This document shows, in pieces, positions 23,025 through 33,348 of a DNA stretch of 64,000 bases. The position numbers and the translations under genes were made by a program. A model generated the notes under the pieces. That model worked only from the letters and a program-made list of their open reading frames with translations. It was not told the DNA's origin and did not search any database. Source of the DNA: Takakia lepidozioides (lineage: Eukaryota > Streptophyta > Takakiopsida > Takakiales > Takakiaceae). Numbering within the stretch: position 1 is the stretch's first letter; each line of letters starts with the position of its first letter. Where the stretch lies: contig CM060732.1 in the NCBI GenBank assembly GCA_030704615.1, forward strand, positions 53,923,053-53,987,052. Reading direction: 5' to 3'.

Positions 23025-25022
23025 GAGCACACTTAAGCAAGAATACGCTTCGCAATTGGAGCCAATGTTCTTGCTCCAGCTCCAATCAGATCCCACCTTC
23101 ATGTGGCAAGATATGAGCTCTTTGGATCCGGCATGTCCTCAAAAGGGTCGCGGCGATCTGAGAAGCATTGGTACTCGGATATAGCTCTCTCTGCATGGTT
23201 CGGCGGAGCCAGTCGCATGAGCACTCGCACGAGGCTGGCCTTGGCATCAGCGTCGTCTCGGAGCATGGTATTGTCGAGCAAGAATGGATTGAGCAGAGCC
23301 CCCGCATAATGCAAGTCCGTTCGAACCATCGAACGACGGTCGTAAAATGCATCATCAGCACTGTCCGCAAGTTCAGGTTCCATGGAGAAGGGAGGATGCC
23401 TCAAGGATTGGACGTGCTTTTCAAGATTTTGCATAAGTTATCATGTTTTGCCCATTACTTACTGGTTTGCTTTCCATCAAACTCCCGCACAAGACGATTA
23501 ACACCGGCTCTACCATATAAACAAAGTTTTCACATTTCTTCCAGTAATCATCTTGCGAATGTTATTTTGAACTTTTCGACTTTTGCCCAATGACTTGGTT
23601 TTTCTAGAGTCCCGCAATGTCCATGTATACGCATCCCATTGAGGATTGATGATGGTGTGCTCCAGACTGCTCTTCACCGTCACCAACCAATCCACGATCA
23701 AGAAGTCAGTGGCAAAACGAGTTTCGCCTGGATTGCGAACGCTGTATTTGGGTTCGTGCCTCCTATATATTGTCAAAGGGATGTGGTGTGTGCGGATGAA
23801 CGACACAACAGTCTTCGCTCGCTTGACAAGTGTTTCATTCCACCCACTGTTCTTTTTCCCAATCTTCCAAAAGGATGTCAAGGATATGAGAAACACAACC
23901 TTGATAGTACATATGAGGATAACGTGCCAACAACATGTTTGCAGTGTTTCTCATGTTAGCGACATTGTCTATGCATATTTGCACGATTCTATCACTTCCG
24001 ACCTATTCGATGAAGTCAATCAATAGTTGGCATTGATAACGTCCATTTTTCTTCTCGCCGCTAGTGTCGACCAATCCCAAGAATTGTTCCCCAGCTGGAC
24101 ATACGAGCATGACATTGAACAACGGTCTGTCTGTAACAGAACTCCAACCATCGGCACATATAGTGCTTCTATATTTTCTGATGCACTCGCTCGTCCTATC
24201 GTTGACCTTTTGGGTAAGCTCAGTCATGTCGTCTTCTAGCAATCCTATGCGGAGATTGTGATAAGTCGGAGGCACGTACGTGATGCCATGACCGAGCTTA
24301 ACCCATAAAGTCAACGATAGGACGGGCGAGTGCATCAGAAAATATGGAAGCACTATATATGCCGATGGTTGGAGTTATGTTACAAACAGACCGTTGTTCA
24401 ATGTCATGCTCGTATGTCCAGCTGGGGAACAATTCTTGGGATCGGTCGACACTAGCGGCGAGAAGAAAAATAGACGTTATCAATGCCGGAAGCCTTGCCA
24501 CATTAAATAGTATGTTGGCCTCGAAGAAAAACTCCGTCCATTTTTTATCCAACTGTCTTTTTGCAGACAAGTTAATACCTTCCTACATGGATTGTTGCCG
24601 TAATCATCTACTCCGTTGAAGTATAAGGTTACAAAGAGGTGTTGAAGCAGGTTTTGCTCCGGCACAACCCACTTGTCCAAGGACACCCGAAGCCTCACAA
24701 AAGTCGCCCTAGGTACTAATCGGGGCATCTCGACGGGAAGATGGAGTGTTCTGCTCAGAGGTCATGTACATTGGAATATTGCCTTCACACTGGGCAAAGT
24801 GGCTTTTTACCCGCATAGATGCTTTAGGGCATAAACCCATCCCAGCGCTCTTCACACCTTTATAGCCGAGGTGGGCAAACAACCGATCCTTATGATAAGA
24901 AAGCTTTAATCCGCATAGGTTACACTCAACACTACCAGTGGCACTGACAGTGTTTGGGATTGTCGTATACCAAGGGTTCCATTCCTCCCTCATCTTCACC
25001 CAATATCCACTCCCCTGGGCCC
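23025..25022 (-). pseudogene. hAT-like transposase copy 2, 5' part with BED zinc finger
   Basis: This is the continuation of the transposase split by element A. On the minus strand the N-terminus near 24990 reads MREEWNPWYTTIPN, then a BED-type finger with CNLCGLKL and LFAHLGYKG, then LCPKASMRVKSHFAQCEG. The catalytic core reappears at 24353-23500 (TICADGWSSVTDRP). The 23090-23430 part encodes the PHE-less, frame-shifted dimerisation region with FSMEPELADSADDAFYDRRS. A probable splice acceptor, a pyrimidine-rich tract followed by CGCTAG, lies just upstream of the finger at about 25023, so the gene had a 5' intron. Stops and the inverted duplication at 24030-24485 make it non-functional. Confidence 0.8.
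24030..24485. repeat. Inverted duplication inside hAT copy 2
   Basis: Bases 24300-24482 are nearly the reverse complement of about 24040-24222. Both carry the sequence for CADGWS and the LFNVMLVCPAGEQFLG block, once on each strand. The two arms are separated by about 75 bases, forming a fold-back with arms of about 185 bp. It is absent from copies 1 and 3, so it is a local rearrangement after insertion. Confidence 0.8.
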
Positions 25023-25216
25023 TAGCGATGTAAGCAACAAAAAACAGTCACCTATAAATGAACGTGTTGTGAATGTAGAGTGCAATGCGATAGCCCAACA
25101 CTTCTACACCTGTCAGCAACCCAAGTGGATCGATGTGGGTTGTAGTGTTGAGCTTATACACAATCTGCTGAAGTGACTTTGGTGGAAGCCACAATTCAAT
25201 GGAAGAGAACATCCAA
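25023..25216. other. 5' flank or intron of hAT copy 2; no other gene seen
   Basis: This stretch between the copy-2 BED exon and the putative start of the copy-3 element has no palindrome unit and no convincing coding frame. It may be the 5' intron and leader of copy 2. Confidence 0.4.
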
Positions 25217-25444
25217 AGCAGGGTTGCACACGTCAGTGACGTCATGTCACGTCGGACCTGACGTTGACGCGACCAACGTCACATCAGTTTTGCCGGAAAA
25301 TCAGTAAAATATGAGTTAGGTGAAAAATATGTCACGTAGGTCGACACGTTGTATTCCAAATGACACCTTGGCAAGTGAATGAATTGTTTTATAAATTACT
25401 CCATCCGCCAATAGTTGAGGTCATTTTTAAATCATTATTGTTAA

Positions 25445-26245
25445 ATTGGTGCGACCTCCAAATGGTGGTGGTCGCAGAATTTATCTTATTTTTTAATAAT
25501 TGCGACCACCAGCAAAGGGGTTGTCGCAGCATTTTTTGTTTTTTAAAAATAGATGCGACCACCAGCAGGGGTGGTCTCATTTTTTTATTTTCTTAAACAG
25601 TTGCAACCACCGCTACTGGTGGTCGCACAATTTTTATTTTATTTGTAATAGGTGCGACCACCATCAGGGGGGTGGTCGCAACATTTTTCTATTTTTTAAT
25701 ATCTGCGACCACCAGCATGGGGGCGGTCGCAGCATTTTTCTGTTTTTTTAATAGGTGCGACCACCAGAAGGGGGGGTGGTCGCAGATTTTATTTTTTTTT
25801 ATTTTTTCGTTTTAAGAAAATATTCTCTGTGACCACGAGTATGGGGGTGGTCGTAGCATTTTATTTATTTTTTAATAGGTGCGACCACCAACATGGGGAT
25901 GGTCGCAGAAATTTTTTTATAGTTTAATAGGTGCGACCACCAGCAGGGGGGTGGTCGCAGAATTTTTCTATTTTTTTAATAGGTGCGACCACCAGCAGGG
26001 GGGTGATCGCAGAAATTTTCTATTTTTTTAATAGGTGCGACCACCAGCAGGGGGGTGATCGCAGTTTATTATTATTATTATTATTATTAAATAAATAATA
26101 ATCTCTGTGACCACGAGCATGGGGATGGTCGCAGCATTTTTTTTTTTTTTAATAGGTGCGACCACCAGCATGAAGGCGGTCGCAGCAGTTTTTAAAAAAA
26201 AATAACATGCGACTTCTTCGTGCGACCTGGAGCGGTCGCAACATT
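25445..26245. repeat. Palindrome array GCGACCACC/GGTGGTCGC, 5' side of hAT copy 3
   Basis: About 15 units of an imperfect palindrome, typically GTGCGACCACCAGCAGGGGG then GTGGTCGCAG, start near 25449, 25500, 25553, 25600, 25651, 25704, 25755, 25826, 25880, 25931, 25982, 26035, 26105, 26156 and 26220. The AT-rich spacers read about AATTTTTCTATTTTTTTAATAG. Most starts are 50-53 bp apart. An ATT microsatellite lies at 26066-26090. The arm differs from that of the copy 1/2 arrays mainly by A for G in the seventh arm position. Confidence 0.9.
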
Positions 26246-26287
26246 GGATCTGATTCGTCGAGCGTGTGAGGCTTGGAGGTTGGAGGG

Positions 26288-26295
26288 TATATAAG
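26288..26295 (+). promoter_or_regulatory. Candidate TATA box of hAT copy 3
   Basis: TATATAAG sits about 40 bases after the last palindrome unit and about 320 bases before the first ATG of the transposase frame (26607). The start site would be expected near 26320, leaving room for a leader. This is a motif call only. Confidence 0.5.
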
Positions 26296-26606
26296 GTGGT
26301 CCCAATGCCCCTCACTTCTTTTGTAGCAAACACTTTTGTGGCGAGTGAATGTTCTCTATTTCTTGAGCAAGAGTGTAAGCCCAAGAGGAGGGTGCGGACT
26401 TTTTGCTGTTGTGGCTTCCACTAGAGCCACTGCAGCAAATTGTCGAAAAGCACAATACTACATGGTGCATTGATCCACTTGGATTGATGCCGTAGGGTTG
26501 GGCCATTGCATTATGTTCTAACTTCTATTGCTCTTGACAAATCTACCAAGTACACTAGTGTTCTTTGTTCAACCTTAAGTCTGTGGTTAGGGTTTTGGGT
26601 GTGAGG

Positions 26607-29258
26607 ATGAGGGAGGAGTGGATCCCTTGGTTCACCATAGACCCGCACGAAAAGAACGGTGTTCAATGCAATCTTTGTGCATTGAAGCTGGTGGGTCGCA
26701 AAGATCGCATGTTATATCATCTCGGCTACAGAGATGGGAAGAATGCAGGGGTTAGTTTGTGCCCAAAAGCCTCCATGCGAATGAAAGCCCACTTTGCCCA
26801 ATGTGAAGGCAATATCCCACCATCTCTTGATGTGGCCACGACTTCTGAGCCAAACACTCTAGGTTCGAATCAAACTGTCCCTCAGAGTTGTACCCAAGGG
26901 GATTCTTGCGAGGCGTCTACTGTTCGTGGAGAAGCCGGTGGGTCAGGAGCAACACCCGATTGTACACCAGCACTTGTACGGACCAGACCATTGAGACAAC
27001 AATCAATGCAAGAAGGCTTAAATTTGTCGCACAAGAGGACTCTGGATAAGAAGTGGGCCCAATTTTTCTACGAGGCCAATATTCCGTTCAATGTCTCGAG
27101 GCTTCCTGCGTTTGTGGCTGCTTTCAAAGCCACGTCCGATTCCAAGTCCACATACACACCTCCGAGTTATCACAATCTCTGCACATGATTGCTAGAATAG
27201 GCTATGTCTGACCTCACCCAAAAGGTGAATGAAAAGACAGGTGATTCTCTCCGGAAATATGGAAGCACTATATGTGCGGACGGTTGGAGTTCTGTTACTA
27301 ATCGACCACTATTCAATGTCATGCTGGTCTGTCCTGCGGGGAGCAATTTTTGGGATCCGTTGATACAAGCGGGGAGAGAAAATATGCACGTTATCAAGCA
27401 GGGTTGTTGACGAGTTACATCGATAAAATTGTCCAAGTGTGCACGGACAATGCATCTAACATGGTTAATATGGCCGATATTTTGATTGAACGATATCCCC
27501 ATCTATATTACCAAGGGTGTGCTGCTCATATCTTTGATCTCCTTTTGGAGAATTGGGGAAAAGAATCATGAATGAAACAACTAGTAAAAATGGCAAAGTC
27601 GGTTGTGACATTCATTCGTACACATCACATCCCTCTGCCATTGTTTAGAAAGCATGAACCCAAATACAGCATTAGGAACCCGGGTGAAACCCGCTTTGCC
27701 ACAAACTTTTTGATGGTGGATCGACTGATGACTGTGAGGGCGGGTCTGGAGCAAGTGATCATTGACCCTCAATGGGATGCGTATGTGGGCATCTTACGCG
27801 ACTCTCGTAAGTCCAAGTCTTTGAGCAAAAGTCGGAGGGTCCGCGCAATCATTTGCTCCGACGATTTCTGGGCGAAATGTGCAAATTTTGTGTACATGGT
27901 GGAGCCGGTGTTGATTGCTTTGCGGGAGTTTGATGGAAAACAACCAATAATGGGTAAAGCTTGGTTGATATTGAAAAACCTTGAGAAGCACGTGCAATCT
28001 TTGAGGCGTCCTCCATTTTCTATGGACGATGATTTGGCGGCAAAGACCGAGGATGCATTTTACGACCGCAAATAGATGGTTCGCACGGACTTGCATTATG
28101 CGGGGGCCTTACTGAATCCATTCTTGCTGGACAATACGGATTTGAGAGACGATGTGGATGCCAAAGCCGGGCTTGTACGGGTCATCATGCAACTTGCGCC
28201 CTTGAACATGGCAGAGCGAGCGTTGTCGGAGTACTAGTGCTTCTCAGATCGGCAGAATCCTTTCCATGACATGCCCCAAAATCAATGAACATGTTGCCAC
28301 ATGAATGGTGGGATCTGATTGGAGCTTGAGCAAGAACGTTAGCTCCCATTGCAAAGCGTATTCTTGCTCAAGTGTGTTCTGCCTTGTCCTGTGAGCGGAA
28401 CTGGAGCAGTTATTTGTTTGTTCACAACAAGATTCGCAACAGGTTGAATCCTGCCAGGGCTGACAAATTGGTTTATGTCTACACGAATTGTAGGCTACTG
28501 CGAGAGAGGAGAGCAAGTGACGCATCTGCATGGTACGAAAAGAATCTGTTGTCTGAAGAATTTGCCTCAGAGGTCCAATCTAGCAGCAATGATGACACTG
28601 ACGCCGCGAGGGACTCCGACTCCGACGGTTGGGATGGGTCCGATGATGTGGGCAATCCTCCACATGACCCATATGAATTTAATGACGATGATGCTGCAAT
28701 GCATCCATTCTTCGATGACCTTGTTGTTGATGAACTGCGACATGGTGTCATCCCAATTGTGGAGTCGAACCATCGGATGACGACGACTGGCCATTGTCGT
28801 TTCATCTGGCCCGACGACGTCCGCATGTGAACCGTGCTCCCTCGACCCTCGCTGGTCCATCTCATGCCCTTGCCTCTCATGTCGGCCCCTCTGATGTACG
28901 TGCGAATAGCCTTCCTCATACGAGACCTGCTCCAACGCCACCACAAAATCCGGGACAAGCCCAGAAACGGCATAGAATTGTGCAACCTTTTGTTGGTGAC
29001 TGACCTGTGAACAGGCCTGATACCCTAGATGGTATTCATGATAGGAGTGGAAATCGACCAGAGAGACAACTGAACGTACTCCGAGGACGACTACAGGTCC
29101 AACGGCCAGTTGCCTCTGGAAACGAAAGAACAGATGGAGATCATGATTCTAGCACTGATCATGGGAACGGGGATGAAGTGAGTGGGGACGAAGATTTTGT
29201 ACTAGACGTGAGATCATACCATCGTCGTCGTGCCAGACGGAATTATGTACATCTATAA
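26607..29258 (+). pseudogene. hAT-like (BED, DUF659, dimerisation) transposase, copy 3
   Basis: This is the most complete of the three copies. The BED-type finger is at 26640-26810, with CNLCALKL, MLYHLGYRDG and LCPKASMRMKAHFAQCEG. A variable linker follows, then RTLDKKWAQFFYEANIPFNV. The catalytic core has Asp in ICADGWSSVTNRP (about 27280) and VQVCTDNASNM (about 27440), then ERYPHLYYQGCAAH. The dimerisation end has LPHEWWDLIGA, the Glu in SCERNWSS (about 28395) and RNRLNPARADKLVYVYTNCR. A tail of about 220 residues follows, with QKRHRIVQPFVGD. Inactivating lesions include TGA at about 27186, TAG at about 27196, a frameshift near 27345, TGA at about 27569, TAG at about 28073 and 28237, and a frameshift near 28270. 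The ATG at 26607 aligns with the copy-2 MREEW start. Confidence 0.88.
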
Positions 29259-29569
29259 CTTATGTGACCTGTCACATGATGTGTAGTATGTTTCCATGGA
29301 TATCCATGTTTCAGTTTGGGTACATGCATACGTGTACGGAAATAAAAATGGTGGAATATGTGTACCCAATAAAGGGTTGGTGGTTGTGCGTGTGTTTGTG
29401 TTTCATCATTACCTTTACATTGTTGATTTCCTATTATGGTTTCGAAAGCCACAAAAGCCAGGTGCAGCTCCCAACATTCATCTTCCCCTTCACAAATCCA
29501 TGGGGAGTCGATACATGTGCTTTTCATCTGCATCTCCAAACATACATACAGGTGCAAGGGGACCAACCT

Positions 29570-29728
29570 CCTGGTGGTCGAACCTATTTTTAAAAAAACA
29601 ATTGTGTGACCACCAGTAGCGGTCGTCGCAACTGTTAAAATAAAATAAAAATGTTGCGACCACCCCCCTGCTGGTAGTCGCACATATTTACTGATTTACT
29701 GATTACCCCTGGTGGTGGTCGCAGATTT
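29570..29728. repeat. Palindrome array, 3' side of hAT copy 3
   Basis: Three to four units resembling the 5' array lie near 29570, 29604, 29655 and 29695, for example TTGCGACCACCCCCCTGCTG followed by GTAGTCGCAC. The same arms at both sides of the transposase gene tie the array to this element. Confidence 0.75.
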
Positions 29729-29884
29729 TATTTTATTTTATTTTGGAAAACACTTGGGAGCGACAGCTCACAAATCAGGCCCCTTGGTAGTGAGAGGAGA
29801 AAATAACCTCTTTCATTTATGCGCCAAGAGGCGTAGGAATGGGGCACCACACACGAACCATACCACACCCATCAAGTAGCAAGA
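29729..29884 (-). mobile_element. SINE family 1 fragment
   Basis: A T-rich tract (ATTTTATTTTATTTTATTTT), followed by GGGAGCGACAGCTCACAAAT and AGGAGAAAATAACCTC, is the reverse complement of the 3' body and A-rich tail of the SINE at 48817-49041. The tRNA-like head is missing, cut off where Ty3 element D sequence begins near 29885. Confidence 0.7.
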
Positions 29885-30221
29885 TCCGGAAGGCTTACCG
29901 GAAGGATGAGATGGCAAAGTCCGTGATGCGGGACTTGAGGATCGTTGTTAAATCACAGTTCCACTTGCACAATGGACTGCTCCGGTACAAACAAAAGCGC
30001 CTCTACGTGCCGAAGGAAGGGATCAGAGATAGTCTCTTGAGAGAATGCCACGATGGCCCCGCTTGCGGGCCACAGACGGAGCCAACGCACCGCTGCACTC
30101 TTTAAGAAGACATGGCACCACATGCCAACAAAACCGGAGCGAGTACAAAAAACAAGCGGGGCTGTTACAACCCTTGCCGATTCCAGAGGGGTCTGTCAAA
30201 AGGATTCGATGCAATCATCGT
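29885..30221 (+). pseudogene. Element D integrase fragment, left of the element B insertion
   Basis: This Ty3 chromovirus segment corresponds to the RNase H-integrase linker and the integrase zinc-binding domain. It has KIRKAYRKDEMAKSVMRDLR, GLLRYKQKRLYVPKEGIRD, RECHDGPACGP and HMPTKPERVQK. It ends at ATCGT (30217-30221), which is duplicated at 43562-43566 after element B. Nothing of element D upstream of this point (gag, protease, RT) is present, so D is 5'-truncated. Confidence 0.8.
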
Positions 30222-30942
30222 TGTCGCGGCCCTTTGCCTTGAGGGCAGGGAGTCGGGACACACGAGGGGCTGCCCCTGTGGTGGGGGCAGCGGCAGCGAT
30301 AGGTATGGGGGGGGCTGAAGCACCCTTGAGTGCCCAAGGCACTCAGGGAGCGGAGGCGCTCACTAGGTGGAGCCCCGCACACCGGGTTGCGGTGGGGGTG
30401 GCTCCACAAGGGTGGTGGTAGCTTAGCGGACGTAGTGGGGTGGCATAGGACTCACCATGGGGGCGGAGACCTCGTGGTGGGAGTCGTGGGGAGTCTTGGG
30501 ACTCATCACGGTCCATAGGGGCCGTGGTGAGTGGGCCAAGACTCACCGCGACTCATCACGGGAGTCGAGGGTTTTCGTGGTGGTTTCGCCATAAAAATGG
30601 CATGGCTGGTTGTGAAACCCCCGCGGACAGCTACAGAAGTATATATAAGGGGAGTAGTAACCCCGAGAACGGTGCAAGCCCGTTGGTGACCAAAAACTAG
30701 TGAGTAAGCGAGCGAGCCGGAAAGCGACCAAAGAGTGGGGAGCTGTTCCGGACTGCCATCTACCAAAGGGAATTCCCTAGTCCCAAATAGGTGGAGGGTT
30801 TAGTGGGAAGCAAAGGGGACCGTTATGTCCCGGTGAGCAGCCGAAGCTCTAAGTTGGCCCGGCGGCCAGTTGGGAGTCAGGCGCGCGCATCAAAGCGAGT
30901 AACTATGACTTGAAGGGGAGCTTACCGAAGAGAGGTGCGACA
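30222..30942 (+). repeat. Element B 5' LTR
   Basis: This 721-bp LTR has TG...CA ends. A TATA-like ATATATAAGG lies at 30641-30650. The U3 part contains many short GACTCA/TGAGTC-type repeats (about 30450-30570), which could be a binding-site cluster. It matches the right LTR along its whole length with scattered small differences. Confidence 0.9.
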
Positions 30943-30944
30943 CT

Positions 30945-30956
30945 TGGTATCAGAGC
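30945..30956 (+). promoter_or_regulatory. Element B primer binding site (initiator tRNA-Met)
   Basis: TGGTATCAGAGC lies two bases after the LTR end. It is the standard plant LTR-retrotransposon site complementary to the 3' end of initiator tRNA-Met. Confidence 0.9.
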
Positions 30957-30996
30957 TTAGAGTTCAGTACGCGATCGTCCTTGGGATTGGCTCATC

Positions 30997-31780
30997 ATGG
31001 GGTCGGGCAAGCCAAAGCGAAAGCGGAACGGCTTAAAAGATGATGATCCTGGTGAGCCCGATGGGGGCGACGTGTCACCGAAGCGGCCGTTTGAGGAAGC
31101 GACGCAGGTTTCTGAAAGCGAGGCCGCTCAAGAGCGGAGGAATCCAAGGAGTCGGAGCCCGAGGAATCCTGAGAGCTCCGACCGACCAACAGATGCCTCC
31201 CATGCCGACAGCCTTTTGGGAAGGGTGTTGGCGTAGTTTGGCGGGACGTGAAAGACGTGTTGAAGGCGGCTAATGCCACTTCCACTAAGGCAAAGTTTAA
31301 GGTGAAGCCTAAGGAACCCGACACCTTCGAGGGCGTCCGAAATCGGAAGGCACTCAACACCTGGCTCCTGGAGCTAGAGCAGTACTTCCGGGCGGCCAAG
31401 TTGAGTGACGAGGATCAGGTGGAAGTGGCTCCCACCTATTTGAGGGGCTATGCTCAACAATGGTGGCAGAAACGCCTTCACCGACCCAAGCCCGGAAACC
31501 TTAAACTGGAGTGGGTTCAAGGAATTGATGAAGAGACAGTTTGTGCCCCTCAACGCGTCCTGGCTTGCCCGGGACAAGATGAGGAATTTGAAGCAAACAG
31601 ATGACATTCGGGGGTATGTCCAGGCTTTCAATGTGCTGTTGCTCGAAGTCGCGGACATGGCAGAACCAGAAATGGTCTTCAACTTTGTGGCGGACTGGCC
31701 CCATGGGCCAGGCGGAAGTTGGAGGAGAAGCCACCCAAGACTTTGAACGAGGCAATTGAGAGGGCCGAATGTTTCTCGGA
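30997..31780 (+). pseudogene. Element B gag, truncated by element C
   Basis: It starts at ATG 30997 with MGSGKPKRKRNG, then an acidic region. The capsid core has KPKEPDTFEGVRNRKALNTW, LLELEQYFRAAKLSDED and YLRGYAQQWWQKRL. A TAG replaces the Gln codon of the conserved AQFGGTLKDVLKAAN stretch near 31234. Frame changes follow near 31480 and 31600. The sequence ends in RAECFSD at 31780, directly at the element C LTR. The zinc knuckle and the gag-protease junction are missing. Confidence 0.85.
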
Positions 31781-32496
31781 TGTCGCGCACCTCACTTCGG
31801 TAAGCTCCCCTTCAAGTCATAGTTACTCGCTTTGATGCGCGCGCCTGACTCCCAACCTGGCCGCGGGCCAACTTGGAGCTTCGGCTGCTCACCGGGACAT
31901 AACGGTCCCCCTTCGCTTCCCTCTAAACCCTCCACCTATTTGGACTAGGAGAATTCCCTTTGGTAGATGGCAGTCCGGAACAGCTCCCCACTCTTTGGTC
32001 GCTTTCCGGCTCGCTCGCTTACTCACTAGTTTTTGGTCACCAACGGGCTTGCACCGTTCTCGGGTTACTACTCCCTATATATACTTCTGTAGCTGTCCGC
32101 GGGGGTTTCACAACCAGCCATGCCATTTTATGGCGAACCACCACGAAAACCCTCGACTCCCGGTGAGTCGCGGTGAGTCTTGGCCCACTCACCACGGCCC
32201 CTATGGACCGTGATGAGTCCCAAGACTCCCCACGACTCCCACCACGAGGTCTCCGCCCCATGGTGAGTCCTATGCCACCCCCACTAAGTCCCGCTAAGCT
32301 ACCACCACCCCTTGTGGAGCCACCCCCACCGCAACCCGGTGTGCGGGGCTCCACCTAGTGAGCGCCTCCGCCTCCTGAGTGCCTTGGGCACTCAAGGGTG
32401 CTTCAGCCCCCCATACCTATCGCTGCCGCTGCCCCCACCACAGGGGCAGCCCCTCATGTGTCCCGACCCCCTGCCCTCAAGGCAAAGGGCCGCACA
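31781..32496 (-). repeat. Element C 3' LTR
   Basis: This is the reverse-complement LTR. Its inner end reads GGGCCGCACACA instead of GGGCCGCGACACA, a 2-base loss at the LTR/internal junction. A comparable TATA region lies at about 32085. Confidence 0.88.
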
Positions 32497-33348
32497 CACC
32501 CCTACCAACAGGGAGTCGATGTCCTCATCGACTTGTCCATTTTGTAGAAACGAACATCCAAGTTGTGGCGTCCCACATCAAGGAGTTTGTTTCCGTACCA
32601 TGGCGTCCCATGGCAAAGAACCAAACCCCACACTTGACTACTCTCCACTAGCTAGTTCGGCGACTTCCTCCAAGTCCCGGCCAAGGGTGGAGCCTCTCCA
32701 GCTCCTCCCAGTGCACTCTTCTTGGCCTACTTCAAGGCCAAGGAACGATCCTCCCCGAGGATCGAATCGCCTTACTGCAACAACATTGCTTGCGATCGCT
32801 CATGATGCCGCTTTTGGCATCACCTTGAGCAAGGGTTCACCTGGAACCCTCTTTGACTAGGAAGATAACCTTGAACCAACCGTGCGCCCCAATCACTACA
32901 ATTGGGTCCGCCTTGGAATGCTGGCCTGAGGTACGGGAACACGCCGAAGCCGCACTACGACTTCGTCCCGAGGCTACACGATTATAGTACGTGAACGGAA
33001 GCACGTAGCTTCCGCGTTAGCCCGCACTACAAGGCAACCCCCTCGGTAGCGCAGTTATAGTACGCGCACGCGCCAGGTGCGCACTAGCACGTGAACTCCC
33101 AAGAAGGCGCAAGTTTCCTTGCCCCTTGGATGGGGGTCACCCGATTTCGGCACTACGCAAACACACGATTAACCCAATTTACCTCTCCCACTTTTATAAG
33201 CTAGCATGCATTCTACACACTAGCCAACCATACCATGCATCACCATTCCAAACAAAATAGGACGCACAATTTGGAACCCATTTCCTTTATAACAAATTTT
33301 TGTACAATACAAGTTTTTGCAATCGGATTCCTAAGCTAGCTAACCGGG
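32497..33348 (-). other. Element C long 3' noncoding region
   Basis: About 850 bases between the chromodomain stop and the 3' LTR carry no ORF but are conserved among elements B (42000-42840), C and D (44582-45485). They contain palindromic segments such as GGAAGCTACGTGCTTCC and a pair of TATAGT/ACTATA elements flanking GC-rich hairpin arms. Confidence 0.7.

Larger units (their letters stand above)
25217..29728 (+). mobile_element. hAT copy 3 element with palindrome arrays at both sides
   Basis: The inferred element runs from a candidate terminal sequence, CAGGGTTGCACACG at 25217 (a typical hAT-style CAGGG start), through a 15-unit palindrome array, a TATA box, the transposase pseudogene and a short 3' palindrome array. 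It stops where a SINE fragment begins at 29729. The matching right terminus and the 8-bp duplication were not found, so both borders are provisional. Element order (array, promoter, gene, array) mirrors copies 1 and 2. Confidence 0.55.

Noticed and set aside
30215-30550. Proline/glycine/arginine-rich frames on both strands
   Set aside because: They lie entirely in the GC-rich chromovirus LTR and recur at every LTR copy in inconsistent frames.
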